DNA of 64,000 bases, from the NCBI GenBank assembly GCA_020161845.1, contig JAIUNK010000006.1, positions 1 to 64,000 of the forward strand. Direction: 5' to 3'. The notes beneath the pieces are model-generated. The model did no database searches and was not told the origin of the DNA. It was given only the letters and a program-made list of their open reading frames with translations. Made by a program: the position numbers and the translations under genes. Positions 17,354-26,894 of this stretch are shown here, piece after piece; within the stretch, counting starts at the first letter, position 1, and each line of letters opens with the position of its first letter. The stretch is from Actinomycetota bacterium. Its GTDB lineage: Bacteria > Actinomycetota > Actinomycetes > Actinomycetales > Dermatophilaceae.

Positions 17354-19435
17354 TCAGGACGGGACGGGAACCCCGACGGCGGCCAACGGGAGGCGCATCG
17401 TGACGGTCGTGCCGACGCCCTCGGTGGACTCGACCAGCACCTGCCCACCGTGGCCCTCGACGACGATCTTCGTGATGGCGAGCCCGAGGCCGGTGCCCTG
17501 GACCTCCTCACGGGCGGCGTTCGTCGCTCGGTAGAACCTGGCGAAGACCTTGTCCACCTCGGCGGCCGGAATGCCGATGCCCTCGTCGCGGCAGATCAAC
17601 AGGACCGAGTCGGCGTCCACGGTGACCGCGAGGTGCACCGTGCCGCCCGGCAGGGAGAACTTCAGCGCGTTGCCCAGGACGCACCGCAAGGCACGAACCA
17701 GCTGGTCGTGCACCCCGGTGATCGCGGCGACTCCGCTGGTCGTGGGGCGTCCCGTCGCGTCGTCCCCGCGCGGGAGGTCGCCCCCGGTGCCGCGGCTGAG
17801 CCCGTCGTTGACCCCCGGGTAGTCGATCTGGACTCCGGTGCGGTCTTCGGCGCGCACCTGGGCCAAGGCGTCGCGCACGACCGCGTCGACGGGGATCAGT
17901 TCCGGTGTCGTGATCGCGCGGCCGGAGTCGAGACCGCTGAGGATCAGCAGGTCGTCGACGAGGGAGCGCAGCCGGCGGACATTGCGCTCGACCACCGAGA
18001 GGGCATGCGCCTGGTCGGGGTCGATGTCGCCGAACTCGCCGTCGGCCAGCAGCTCGACGTAGCCGCTGATGGACGTGAGCGGGGTGCGCAGTTCATGGCT
18101 GGTCGTGGCGAGGAAGGCCGTCTTCTCCTGCTCCAGGTCCTGCAGCCGGGCGAGCTGGCGGGCGTCGGCGACCGTCTGCGCGGCGGCGAAGGCACACCGC
18201 TCGATCGCGACCAGTTCGGCCGGCGCCCAATGCCGCTCGGCGCGGCTCCAGATCGACAAGGCGCCCACCACGCCGTCGGCGACGCGCAGCGGGTGCAGCA
18301 GCCAGGACCGACCGCCCTCGTGGTGCATCAGGGCGGCGAGCTGGGTCGGGAAGCGCTCGTCGATCTCCGTGGCGGTGCCGGCCACCAGGGGCTGCCGCAG
18401 CACGCGTTCGGCGACGCGGCCCGAGATCGCGGGCAGGAGGTAGTGGTCGGCATCCGTACCCGAGGACGACCATGACCCCAGCGGGGCGAAGTGGCCGTCC
18501 TCCCAGGTGTTGAGCACGACACGATCGACCCCGAGCGCGGTGCCGAGGATGGTGCACGCGGGCGACCAGTGCCCCGGTTGGCCCGGGGCGATGGCGAGTT
18601 CGGTGACGACCGCGGAGGTGGTGCCCCACATGTGCAGCGAGAGGTCCTGCTCGGCGCGGATCGCCGTTTCGGAGTGCGCCAGGCGATTCAGGGCGCTGGC
18701 GACGGCGACGACCTCGGTGGACCCGCGGTCGGTCGGGGCCCGGACCGACCAGTCGCCCGCGTCGAAGGCCCGTACGACGGCGGCGAGCCGGAGCAGGGGA
18801 GCCGCGATAGCGCTCTGCGAGGAGCGCAGCAGGCGCCAGGCGGCGACGGCCGCCAACAGGGCCGAGGTCACGGTCAGCAGGATGCCGACGGTGAGGGTGC
18901 GATCGTGCAGGGCGGCCCAGTCGTCCCGAACCCGCAGCGCGTCGCCCATCGCCGCCCGCGATGCGTCGACGGCGCGGGCATAGGCGGCGTTGGCCGGCCG
19001 GGCGTCCGCCGGTCGTTCGGCCGCGACGTCGGCGATCACGCGATCCGCCGCGGCGAACCAGTCGGTGCCCGCCGTGCGCAGCGTGGCGACCCGTTCGGCG
19101 GACAGCGCCGACTCGCGGCCCTGGGCGTCCAGCACGGTGAAATAGCCGGCGCGGGCTTGTCGGTAGGCGTCGATCCGGCCGGTGTCTCCGCTGGTCAGAT
19201 ACTCGTGGTAGGCGGCCAGCGAATCGCTGAGGTCGTCGCGGACCCGGCTGGCGGTGTCCCTGGCGGGGGCCACCGTCTGCTGGTAGTAGTCCGCCTGCAT
19301 GCGCGCCAGCACCGCGGTGCTCAGACCGGGGAGAGCGAGCAGCAAGGTGACGCTGACGAGCCGGGTCAGATGCCATCGGACCAGGTTGGCGATGGGCCTG
19401 GTCCGGGCCCCGGCGGTCGTGTCCGCCGATCCCAT
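17354..19435 (-). CDS. orphan sensor histidine kinase with CHASE3-like, HAMP and GAF domains
   Basis: This encodes 693 residues from the ATG at 19435 (GGGGAGGG site upstream). A membrane helix near 28-46 and another near 177-197 enclose a helical extracytoplasmic domain of CHASE3 type. A HAMP-like linker and a GAF-like domain (about 265-425) follow. The HisKA box FLATTSHELRTPLTSISGY holds the phospho-accepting histidine, and the ATPase domain has NALKF, DEGIGIP and GTGLGLAI. An unusual glycine-rich insert lies between the HisKA and ATPase domains. No response regulator is next to it, so the partner must be elsewhere. The signal is unknown; flanking universal stress genes hint at stress sensing. 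Confidence 0.93.
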   Translation of the reverse strand: MGSADTTAGARTRPIANLVRWHLTRLVSVTLLLALPGLSTAVLARMQADYYQQTVAPARDTASRVRDDLSDSLAAYHEYLTSGDTGRIDAYRQARAGYFTVLDAQGRESALSAERVATLRTAGTDWFAAADRVIADVAAERPADARPANAAYARAVDASRAAMGDALRVRDDWAALHDRTLTVGILLTVTSALLAAVAAWRLLRSSQSAIAAPLLRLAAVVRAFDAGDWSVRAPTDRGSTEVVAVASALNRLAHSETAIRAEQDLSLHMWGTTSAVVTELAIAPGQPGHWSPACTILGTALGVDRVVLNTWEDGHFAPLGSWSSSGTDADHYLLPAISGRVAERVLRQPLVAGTATEIDERFPTQLAALMHHEGGRSWLLHPLRVADGVVGALSIWSRAERHWAPAELVAIERCAFAAAQTVADARQLARLQDLEQEKTAFLATTSHELRTPLTSISGYVELLADGEFGDIDPDQAHALSVVERNVRRLRSLVDDLLILSGLDSGRAITTPELIPVDAVVRDALAQVRAEDRTGVQIDYPGVNDGLSRGTGGDLPRGDDATGRPTTSGVAAITGVHDQLVRALRCVLGNALKFSLPGGTVHLAVTVDADSVLLICRDEGIGIPAAEVDKVFARFYRATNAAREEVQGTGLGLAITKIVVEGHGGQVLVESTEGVGTTVTMRLPLAAVGVPVPS

Positions 19436-19627
19436 CCGGGTGCCCTCCCCTGCTCCGCTGGCGCACGTGCCGGCAGCGTAGTGGCCGGTGTTCTCCCATC
19501 GGCCCCGGCGGGGGCCTTCTGAGCGGCGCGGACCGGCCCGACCCCGAGTCAGGCCACCCACGACGGTTGGGTGAGTGCCGTCACGTCGGCGGTTCAGCGC
19601 TGGCGTCCGGGTCGTCGTCAGGCGACC

Positions 19628-20104
19628 ATGAGGGACGTGACCGCCACGATCGTCAGCGCCTGTCTCGCCGGGGGACCCTGCCGCCCGGACGGTGCGCTCC
19701 TGGCCGACGCCGAGATCGTTGCGGCGGCTCGGCGCGGCGAGGTCATCACGGTCTGCCCGGCGGTCGAGGGCGGCCTGGGCGTTCCGCGCGAACGCACCGT
19801 GCTGGACGGCGGGGACGGCCTGGCCGTCCTGAAGGGTACGGCGCGGGTGCGGACCCTGTCCGGTCAGGACGTCACCGACCAGGCGGTTCTCGGCGTGGTC
19901 AAGGTGGCCGCGGACGCGCGCGCCGCCCACGTCACGACGGCGATCCTGCAATCCGACAGCGCCCTGTGCGGCGTGCGCACGGCACCCGATGCCGCCGGTG
20001 TCCCGGTGGGCAGCGGCATCCTCGCGGTGGTGCTGAACTGCCAGGGGGTCGCGGTGCGGGAGGTTCGCGGGACGCTCTCGCAGCGCTGCCTGCCCGAGAG
20101 CTAG
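19628..20104 (+). CDS. DUF523 family protein
   Basis: This 158-residue cytoplasmic protein matches DUF523, with VSACLAGGPCRPDG at the N-terminus, CPAVEGGLGVPRE near residue 53, and a late ILQSDSALCGV segment. Conserved cysteines in the SACLxG-x2-C and CPE/CPA positions suggest metal or cluster binding, but no function is established. The start at 19628 (ATG) is likely; GTG 19637 would also give a normal family N-terminus. The stop codon is shared with the convergent MFS gene (CTAG at 20101-20104 reads as TAG on both strands). Confidence 0.88.
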   Translation: MRDVTATIVSACLAGGPCRPDGALLADAEIVAAARRGEVITVCPAVEGGLGVPRERTVLDGGDGLAVLKGTARVRTLSGQDVTDQAVLGVVKVAADARAAHVTTAILQSDSALCGVRTAPDAAGVPVGSGILAVVLNCQGVAVREVRGTLSQRCLPES

Positions 20105-21405
20105 CTGCGCTGGACCGGAGTCGTCGGCTCCGGTGGTGTGATCCGCCCTTCGGCGCCGGGCTCGGCCGGCGGTACGGACCGAGCAGGCCCGCAGGTGAGC
20201 CGGGGCAGCCAGGTGAGCAGGACCGCCCCCGCGGCCACCGAGAGCAGCGCCACCGCGCCGATGCCGACCGCCAGCGAGAACAGCCCGGTCAGCACGGAGA
20301 CCAGGGCCGGGCCACCGGCGCCACCGAGGTCTCCGAGGAAGCGGGCCGCCCCGAGGAATTGCGGTCGCCCCACGTCAGGGGAGGCGTCGGCGGAGATCGT
20401 CATCACGATCCCGGACCCGAAACCGTTGCCGAGGGCGACGAGCACCCCCACCGCCAGCAGGGACCAGAAACCCGTCGTGAACGGCAGCAGCGCGAACGCC
20501 ACGGCCATCCCGAACGTGGTCGGCCACACCGCGGCGCGCCGGCCGTAGCGGTCCATCACCCACCCGCCCGGGTAGAACAGCACCGTGTCGACCCCCCACG
20601 AGACGCCCACGATCAGCGAGGTCGCCGCATCGGACAGGCCCAGGTGCGCGGCCCACAGCGGCAGTGCCACCATCCGGGCGCCGCGCACCGCCATGAGCAG
20701 CATGATGCCCACGCCCAGGGTGGCCAGGAACCGGCGGTGCGCTCGCACGACGTCAGCCACGTGGACGTCGGCGGCGCGGCGTTCGCTGCGCCGGCCGGGC
20801 ACTTCCGGCAGACGCCAGGCCAACGCCGCCGCGGCGCACAGGAGCACGGCGGCCATCAGGAAGACGGCCCGGCGATCCCACACCACGATCACGGCGGCCC
20901 CGGTCAGCGGGCCGAGGAACATCCCCACCCGCAGCACCCCGCCCAGCGTCGACAGCGCGCGCGCCCGCAGCCGGACCGGCACCGCCTCCGTCAGATAGGT
21001 CTGCCGGGCGAGTCCGAACACCACCTGCCCCATCCCCAGCGCGAACGCGGCGGCGCCGAGAGCCCACAGCGACGGCGCGAACGCCATCGCGACCACCATC
21101 ACCGAGTCGATCAGCGCCGAAGCGACCAGCGCCGCGCGTTCCCCGATCCGCGCCGTCACCACCGAGCCGGGCAGCGAGGCGACCAGGGAGCCGACCATGA
21201 TCAGCGCGACGATCAGTCCGGCCTGGGCCGCTGAGGCGCCGAGTGCCAGCGCCGCCAGCGGCAGCACCGGCGTGATCGCGCCCACCCCGAAGCCGCCCAG
21301 CAAGCTGGGTCCGTACGCCGTGAGCGCGATCTCCCCCAGCCGGAACTCCTCGGCCGGGGGTCGTGTGCCCGGCGCGAGCGGGTCGGGCCGGGCGGGAGGC
21401 GTCAC
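20101..21405 (-). CDS. MFS transporter, drug-efflux-like
   Basis: This encodes 434 residues with 12 predicted membrane helices and a cytoplasmic loop near the middle (PGRRSERRAADVHVADVVRA). Motif A-like sequence appears as SVVTARIGERAALVASALID after helix 2 and again as GWVMDRYGRRAAVWPTT in the second half. The fold and length are those of 12-helix drug/H+ antiporters, but the substrate is not predictable. The start is GTG at 21405. It ends tail-to-tail with the DUF523 gene over a shared CTAG, leaving no space for a terminator between them. Confidence 0.92.
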   Translation of the reverse strand: MTPPARPDPLAPGTRPPAEEFRLGEIALTAYGPSLLGGFGVGAITPVLPLAALALGASAAQAGLIVALIMVGSLVASLPGSVVTARIGERAALVASALIDSVMVVAMAFAPSLWALGAAAFALGMGQVVFGLARQTYLTEAVPVRLRARALSTLGGVLRVGMFLGPLTGAAVIVVWDRRAVFLMAAVLLCAAAALAWRLPEVPGRRSERRAADVHVADVVRAHRRFLATLGVGIMLLMAVRGARMVALPLWAAHLGLSDAATSLIVGVSWGVDTVLFYPGGWVMDRYGRRAAVWPTTFGMAVAFALLPFTTGFWSLLAVGVLVALGNGFGSGIVMTISADASPDVGRPQFLGAARFLGDLGGAGGPALVSVLTGLFSLAVGIGAVALLSVAAGAVLLTWLPRLTCGPARSVPPAEPGAEGRITPPEPTTPVQRS

Positions 21406-21583
21406 ATCGTCCGCCGGGCGGGAGGAATCACGTCGATCACGGTGGCGCTCGCACGCCGACCCGTCAATTCGGAGCCCCGCCGTCGATCAGCGTCGCCACC
21501 TGCGGCGTACCCTCCCTGGCCCAGCCGATCGAGGGTCTGACACCATCGTGGGCACCGGTGCGGGAGCTGCGGGAAGGTGCGCG

Positions 21584-22453
21584 ATGGGACGGGTGACGGT
21601 ACGGCGGCGGGTGGTCGCGATCACCCGACCCGAGCCCGGCGCACCGGTGCGGCAGGTCGACCGGATCGACACCCTCGCCGTCGAGGAACCGCTGGAGATC
21701 CGGGTCGGCGGCGAGGCCTACACCACGACGATGCGAACCCCCGGCCACGACGTCGAACTGGCGCACGGCCTGCTGTCGGCCGAAGGGATCATCGACGCCG
21801 CGGCCGACGTGGTGACGGCCCGCTACTGCGCCGGCTCGGTCCGCGAGGACCCGGCCGGTACTCCGCAGAACACCTACAACCTGCTCGACGTCGCCCTGGC
21901 CGAGGAGCTGGTAGTGCCCCCGCAGCGGCGCCGCAGCACGCTCACGACCTCCGCGTGCGGCGTGTGCGGCACGGCGAGCATCGAGCTGCTGCAGGCCCGG
22001 CGCCCCGTCGAGCTGACCGAGGACCAGGTCCGGGTGGGCGCCGAACTGATCCTCGCGCTGCCGGATCGGCTGCGCGCGGCGCAGAAGGCCTTCGACGCCA
22101 CCGGCGGGCTGCACGCCGCGGGGCTGTTCACCGCCGCGGGGGAGCTGTTGGTGGCCCGCGAGGACGTCGGCCGGCACAACGCGGTGGACAAGGTCGTCGG
22201 CTGGGCGCTGCTGCACGGACACCGGCCGGGACGCGGGCTGATCCTGATGGTCAGCGGGCGCACGTCGTACGAGCTGGCCCAGAAGGCCGTGATGGCCGGC
22301 ATCCCGATCCTGGCGGGGGTCTCGGCGCCGAGCTCGCTGGCCGTCGAGGTCGCGCAGGAGAGCGGGCTCACGCTCGCGGGGTTCGTGCGCGGGGACCGGA
22401 TGAACGTGTACGCCGGGGCGCACCGCCTCGACATCGGTGCGCCGGCGCTCTGA
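21584..22453 (+). CDS. fdhD: formate dehydrogenase accessory sulfurtransferase FdhD
   Basis: FdhD (289 residues) transfers sulfur from the IscS-type desulfurase to the molybdenum/bis-MGD cofactor of formate dehydrogenase. The sulfur-carrying cysteines are in TSACGVCG (about residue 123-130). EDVGRHNAVDKVVG and SGRTSYELAQKA are the other family signatures. The ATG at 21584 has GGGAAGG upstream. No formate dehydrogenase or molybdenum-cofactor gene is in the window, so the client enzyme is elsewhere. Length is normal and the frame is intact. Confidence 0.96.
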   Translation: MGRVTVRRRVVAITRPEPGAPVRQVDRIDTLAVEEPLEIRVGGEAYTTTMRTPGHDVELAHGLLSAEGIIDAAADVVTARYCAGSVREDPAGTPQNTYNLLDVALAEELVVPPQRRRSTLTTSACGVCGTASIELLQARRPVELTEDQVRVGAELILALPDRLRAAQKAFDATGGLHAAGLFTAAGELLVAREDVGRHNAVDKVVGWALLHGHRPGRGLILMVSGRTSYELAQKAVMAGIPILAGVSAPSSLAVEVAQESGLTLAGFVRGDRMNVYAGAHRLDIGAPAL

Positions 22454-22643
22454 CGCGGCGCACTGCGCCCGCTCTGGCCGGCGGTGGCCCGGCGACTTGG
22501 CGGGCATGGGCGGCCGGCTCGGCGTGGTCGAGTCGGGTCGTGATCGGAGCGTTGTCGATCTGCGGTTAACACGGCCGGATCCGCGCCGATGGGAGCGGCG
22601 AGGGGCGGAGTCTGCCGCCGACCCGAGGGCGTGGAGGCTCGCG

Positions 22644-22862
22644 ATGGGCACGACCGGTATCCGGCTGGGTCGATCCGTCGTCCTCGCGACCCTGTTGGCC
22701 GCTGTCACAGTGGGTCTGCCGCATCCGGTGAGTGCCGACCAGGCGCCCGGATCGTCGGGCAACGCCGTTGTCCTGCATGGTGATCCGGCCGCCACGGTGA
22801 GCTTCCGGCCGGCGTACGGCGATCTGCCCATCAGCGCTGTGCCGGCGTCCGCCGACCGGTGA
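22644..22862 (+). CDS. small secreted protein, 72 aa
   Basis: The ATG at 22644, with GGAGG 7-8 nt upstream, begins a classic signal peptide. It has a basic start (GIRLGR), a hydrophobic core (SVVLATLLAAVTVGL), and a VSA-DQ cleavage site near residue 32. The mature part would be only about 40 residues, without cysteines, rich in Ala/Pro/Val. I recognise no family. It lies upstream of the secreted NlpC/P60 protein on the same strand and may be a cell-envelope peptide. It is short, so chance is possible, but start, binding site and signal peptide agree. Confidence 0.5.
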   Translation: MGTTGIRLGRSVVLATLLAAVTVGLPHPVSADQAPGSSGNAVVLHGDPAATVSFRPAYGDLPISAVPASADR

Positions 22863-23060
22863 GCCCCGCGCGGTACTCCGCTCGGGTCGGACGACCGTTC
22901 GGCGCAGCGCAGCGTCCTGTGGTCGCACATCACCTTTGCATAACATTCCGCGCCGGCGCGGCCTGGCGGCATGCTGGCCGGGGCCGACGAGATCACGAAT
23001 CGGCCTCCCCTACAGCAGCGTTCGATCGCCGCATCGACTTCCGCGGAAGGTTCCTCCCCC

Positions 23061-24476
23061 GTGAACCAACCCCTCGTGCCCCCCACTAGACCCCAACGCA
23101 CCCGGCTGGCCTCCACCGTCGCGCTCAGCGCGGCCCTGCTGCTCGGCGGCGTGGTCGGCGCCCACGCGGACCCGGGGGAGGGCGGCTCACCGAGCCAGCA
23201 GGAGGTGGACGAGGCTCGCGCCAAGACCGCGCTGGCCTCCCGAAACGTCCAGGAGATCACGGCGGCGCTGGATGCCGCCGACGCTCGCGGCATCGACCTG
23301 GCCCGACGCGCCGGCCGCGCGGCCGAGCAGGCCAACGACGCCAAGCTGGAACTCGACCGGCGGTCCGCGGCTGCCGTGGCCGCCCAGCAGGCCGCCGCCG
23401 CCGCTGCCGCCCACCGCGCCGCCGCGCAGGGTCAGGTCGACACCCTGGCCGCGCAGTTGTGGATGACGGGGGCGTCGCTGGACGGACTGGAGGTCCTCCT
23501 CACGGCGCACGGCAGCACCACGGTGGCCGACCGCGCCGCCGGTCTCGACCTGGTCACGTCGTACCGCGGGGCTGTCCTCGGCGACGCAGCCTTATCCGCC
23601 CAGCGGGCCGCAGCCGCGCAGCGCGCCGCCGCGACCGCGCGACTGCAGCAGGAGGCCGCATCCCGGCGGGCCATCGAGGCCGCCGCCGCAGCACGTGCCG
23701 AGGCCGTCGCCGCCGCGACGCAGCGGGAGTCCCTGCAGCGCCGGCAGCAGCTGCTCATCGCCGAACTGGCCGCGCTGCGGAATACCAGCGTCGAGATCGA
23801 GACGCAACGACGCGCTGCGCAGCAGGCTGCCGCGGCGAAGGCGGCCGCCGAGCGGGCCGCGGCCGATCGCGCCGCCGCCGAGAAGACGGCAGCCGACAAG
23901 GCCGCCGCCGAGGAGGCCGCCCGCCGCCGGGAGTACGCGGCCCCGGCCCCCAAGCCCAGCGCCGCGCCCGCACCGGCGCCCAGGCCCAGCGCCGCGCCCG
24001 CACCGGCGCCGCGACAGGCCCCCGCGCCCGCGCCGAGGTCGGCACCCGCACCGGCACCCGCACCGAAGCCCGCCCCGGCACCGAAGCCCGCCCCCGCACC
24101 CGCACCCGCACCCAAGGGTGGTGCGGCTGCGGCGATCGCCTACGCGAGGGCACAACTCGGCAAGCCCTATGTCTGGGGTGGCGAGGGACCCGGCGGCTAC
24201 GACTGCAGCGGACTGACCAAGATGGCGTGGGCCTCGGCCGGCGTCGCCCTGAGCCACCAGACCAACTGGCAATGGTCGGAGACCGTGCAGGTGCCCCTCG
24301 CGCAGGCCCAGCCGGGTGACCTGATCTTCTACGGGCAGGTCGGCGGCGACATCTACCACGTGGGGCTCTACCTCGGTGGCGGCCAGATGATCCACGCCCC
24401 CACGTTCGGGGAGCCGGTCAAGGTGCAGTCGATCTACTTCGGCGAGCTGATCGGCTACGCCGGCCGGGTGCGCTGA
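23061..24476 (+). CDS. secreted NlpC/P60 peptidoglycan endopeptidase with coiled-coil and Pro/Ala linker
   Basis: This encodes 471 residues from the GTG at 23061, which gives a normal signal peptide (LASTVALSAALLLGG, cleavage near AHA-DP) and follows GGAAGG. Residues 45-290 are an Ala-rich coiled coil, as in RipA/CwlO-type hydrolases. Residues about 293-355 are a Pro/Ala/Lys linker of repeated APAP units. The C-terminal NlpC/P60 domain has catalytic Cys382 (YDCSGL), His433 (DIYHVG) and His445. It should cut peptidoglycan stem peptides during division, with the coiled coil as regulatory or partner-binding part. The 3' end is duplicated into the downstream terminator hairpin. Confidence 0.93.
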   Translation: MNQPLVPPTRPQRTRLASTVALSAALLLGGVVGAHADPGEGGSPSQQEVDEARAKTALASRNVQEITAALDAADARGIDLARRAGRAAEQANDAKLELDRRSAAAVAAQQAAAAAAAHRAAAQGQVDTLAAQLWMTGASLDGLEVLLTAHGSTTVADRAAGLDLVTSYRGAVLGDAALSAQRAAAAQRAAATARLQQEAASRRAIEAAAAARAEAVAAATQRESLQRRQQLLIAELAALRNTSVEIETQRRAAQQAAAAKAAAERAAADRAAAEKTAADKAAAEEAARRREYAAPAPKPSAAPAPAPRPSAAPAPAPRQAPAPAPRSAPAPAPAPKPAPAPKPAPAPAPAPKGGAAAAIAYARAQLGKPYVWGGEGPGGYDCSGLTKMAWASAGVALSHQTNWQWSETVQVPLAQAQPGDLIFYGQVGGDIYHVGLYLGGGQMIHAPTFGEPVKVQSIYFGELIGYAGRVR

Positions 24477-24504
24477 CGCTCAACCGCCAACACGGCCAAC
24501 CGCG

Positions 24505-24532
24505 CCGGCCGGGTGCGCTGACACCCGGCCGG
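24505..24532. terminator. bidirectional hairpin between NlpC/P60 and ppa genes
   Basis: CCGGCCGGGTG (24505-24515) and CACCCGGCCGG (24522-24532) form a perfect 11-bp stem with a 6-nt loop, between convergent genes. The left arm lies in a 20-nt block (24503-24522) that is an exact copy of the last 20 nt around the upstream stop codon (24459-24478). No T-run follows, which is usual in such GC-rich genomes. Confidence 0.7.
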
Positions 24533-24555
24533 TCCACCCGGCGTACCGCTCTCGA

Positions 24556-25140
24556 TCAGTGCCGGTGCGGCATCGGCCAACGGTGCGTGGTGACGCCGTT
24601 GTCGGTGGCTCGCTGAATCGCCTCGTTGATGATGCGCTCGGCCGTCAGCCGGTCGGCCCAGTGCGCGCCCTCGACGCTCTTGCCCGGCTCGAGATCCTTG
24701 TAGGTCTCGAAGAAGTGCTGGATCTCCAGGCGGTCGAACTCGCTGACGTCGTCCAGCGCCTGGATGTGGGTCACCCGCGGGTCCTTCGCCGGCACGCACA
24801 GAATCTTGTCGTCGCCCCCGGACTCGTCGCGCATGTGGAACATCCCGATCGCGCGGCAGTTGATGACCACGCCGGGGAAGGTCGGCGAGTCGAGCAGCAC
24901 CAGGGCGTCGAGCGGGTCGCCGTCCTCGCCGAGGGTGTCCTCGATGTAGCCGTAGTCGCTCGGGTATTGCGTCGAGGTGAACAGCATCCGGTCCAGGCGG
25001 ATGCGGCCGGTCTCGTGGTCGATCTCGTATTTGTTGCGCTGCCCCTTGGGGATCTCGACCGTCACGTCGAAGAACATCGGCGGGGTGGCGGGAGGCGCCT
25101 GGTCCCGGTCGCCCGGCTGGAGCTCGATGTTGCTCGTCAT
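24556..25140 (-). CDS. ppa: inorganic pyrophosphatase
   Basis: This encodes 194 residues from the ATG at 25140 with AGGAGG 7-8 nt upstream. It hydrolyses pyrophosphate to drive biosynthesis. Family I signatures are clear: IEIPKGQ-like [25 protein letters not shown], and the metal-binding [12 protein letters not shown]. The N-terminal extension of about 25 residues before the core ([12 protein letters not shown]) is longer than in most bacterial enzymes, which begin near the IPKG strand. It is divergent from dacB, a common actinobacterial arrangement, and convergent with the NlpC/P60 gene. Confidence 0.96.
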   Translation of the reverse strand: MTSNIELQPGDRDQAPPATPPMFFDVTVEIPKGQRNKYEIDHETGRIRLDRMLFTSTQYPSDYGYIEDTLGEDGDPLDALVLLDSPTFPGVVINCRAIGMFHMRDESGGDDKILCVPAKDPRVTHIQALDDVSEFDRLEIQHFFETYKDLEPGKSVEGAHWADRLTAERIINEAIQRATDNGVTTHRWPMPHRH

Positions 25141-25248
25141 GTCGTTGCCTCCTGGTGTGGCCGGTGTCTTACGCTCACTGTGGCGGCGCAGCGCGTCATG
25201 GTCAGTCTGGCGCATTCCGGCTGCTGTCGCGGCCATAAGAGAGGACCG

Positions 25249-26778
25249 ATGAGACGCGCCCGGTGGACCATCGCCGCGGCTGTGCTGGCCGTCGGGGCGT
25301 ACGTCGGGCTGGACATCGCCGATGTCGCGCCCGGCGCCCTCACCACCGACCGCCCGGTGGCCGCACCGACCGGCGCGCCGGCCCCGAACGCACCGCCCGG
25401 GGCGCCGGCGCCCGCCCCCGCCGGGGGACGACTGCTGCCGGCCGACGCCGCCGACCTGCCGTTGCCGCCCGCCGCGGGCAGCGCGCGGCAGCCGAGCGCT
25501 GCGGCGCTCGCCGCGACGCTGGACCCGCTGATCGCCGACCGCGCGCTCGGCCCTGCGGTGGGGGCGATGGTGCGGGACGCCCGCACCGGGCAGGTGCTCT
25601 ATGAGAAGGACTCGGCGGCGCCGCGCACGCCAGCCTCGACGACCAAGCTGCTCACCGCCGCGGCGGTCGCGACGTCCATGCCGATGAGCGCCACGCTCGA
25701 CACGACGGTGGTGCGCGGCGCCGAGCCCGGCGAGATCGTCCTGGTGGCCGGCGGGGACACGCTGCTGTCCCCGACCGCGGGGGAGCCCTTTGCGGTGCCC
25801 GGCCGGGCCGGGCTCGCCGATCTCGCCGACCAGGTCGCGGCCCGGTTGCGGGCGGGTGCGAGTGCCTCAGGAGCTGCCGGTACGCCGGGAGCGGCCGGTA
25901 CGTCGGGAGCGGCCGGTACGTCGGGAGCGGCGGCCGATCGGGCGTCCGAACCGGTCACGATCCGACTCGATGAGGGGGCCCTGGCCGGCCCGCGGATCGA
26001 CCCGGCGTGGGTGTCGGCGGATGTGGCGAACGGGTACGCGGGTCCGGTGGCGCCGCTCGGCCTCACGACGTACCGGCCCCGCCCCGGCCAGGACGTACCC
26101 ACCGACCCCGCGCTGGCGACCGCCGTGGCGTTCCGGGACGCGCTGGCGGCCCGCGGGGTCGTCGTCACCGGCAGGGTCTCCCGCGGTGCCGCCCCAGCGA
26201 CGGCCGAACGCCTCGGCGTGGTGCGATCCGCTCCCGTCGGCGACCAACTGGCGCTCGCCCTCGCCGAATCGGACAACACGCTGTCCTCGGCGCTGGCCCG
26301 GGTCGCGGCGGTCCGGTCCGGTAAGGCGCCCACCTTCGATGCGGTGTCCGCGTGGGTGAGCGATCGTGTCGCGGCGCTGGGCGCGCCCACCGACGGGCTG
26401 GCCGTCGCCGACCCCTCCGGATTGGCGCCGGGCAGCCGCGCCTCCGCTGCGACGCTCGCGGCCGTGCTGCTCGCCGGGACGCAGTCGGCGGCGGGGGATC
26501 TTGCCCGGGTGACCGCCGATCTGCCCACCGCCGGGCTCGTCGGGACCCTGGCGAACCGCTATCTGACCGGCCCGCAACGGGCCGGGGCCGGCGTCGTCCG
26601 GGCCAAGACCGGGACCCTGACCGGGGTGTCCTCCCTGGCCGGAACGGTGCTGACCGGCGACGGCCGGCTGCTGGTGTTCGCGGTGCTGGCGGACCGGGTG
26701 CCGGCCACCGGCACCGAGGATGCCCGCGAGGCCCTGGATCGGTTCGCGGCGGCGCTGGCGGGCTGCGGCTGCCGCTGA
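25249..26778 (+). CDS. dacB: D-alanyl-D-alanine carboxypeptidase/endopeptidase (PBP4 type)
   Basis: This encodes 509 residues with an N-terminal signal/anchor ([16 protein letters not shown]) and a Pro/Ala linker. The penicillin-binding fold follows, with S130-x-x-K133 (ASTTKL), SDN and KTGT motifs in order. It trims or cuts peptidoglycan peptides outside the membrane. Within the class C-specific insertion, three 18-bp direct repeats at 25871-25924 give an Ala-Gly-Thr/Ser-rich loop. The ATG at 25249 has AGAGAGGA upstream. It heads a long plus-strand run through DUF3180 and is divergent from ppa. Confidence 0.94.
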   Translation: MRRARWTIAAAVLAVGAYVGLDIADVAPGALTTDRPVAAPTGAPAPNAPPGAPAPAPAGGRLLPADAADLPLPPAAGSARQPSAAALAATLDPLIADRALGPAVGAMVRDARTGQVLYEKDSAAPRTPASTTKLLTAAAVATSMPMSATLDTTVVRGAEPGEIVLVAGGDTLLSPTAGEPFAVPGRAGLADLADQVAARLRAGASASGAAGTPGAAGTSGAAGTSGAAADRASEPVTIRLDEGALAGPRIDPAWVSADVANGYAGPVAPLGLTTYRPRPGQDVPTDPALATAVAFRDALAARGVVVTGRVSRGAAPATAERLGVVRSAPVGDQLALALAESDNTLSSALARVAAVRSGKAPTFDAVSAWVSDRVAALGAPTDGLAVADPSGLAPGSRASAATLAAVLLAGTQSAAGDLARVTADLPTAGLVGTLANRYLTGPQRAGAGVVRAKTGTLTGVSSLAGTVLTGDGRLLVFAVLADRVPATGTEDAREALDRFAAALAGCGCR

Positions 26779-26894
26779 CCGGCACGCGCGCCGGGGCTCG
26801 ATGTGCGCGCCGCCGACGGCGCGGATACCGTCCGCTCAGGAGCCGACGCGGCTCGACGGGGGCCGCATCGTCGGCCCGATCCGGAAGGGGAGCC

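Noticed and set aside
22986..23060. Earlier start for the NlpC/P60 protein
   Set aside because: Starting upstream would place about 30 polar residues before the signal peptide; GTG 23061 gives a normal one with a GGAAGG site.
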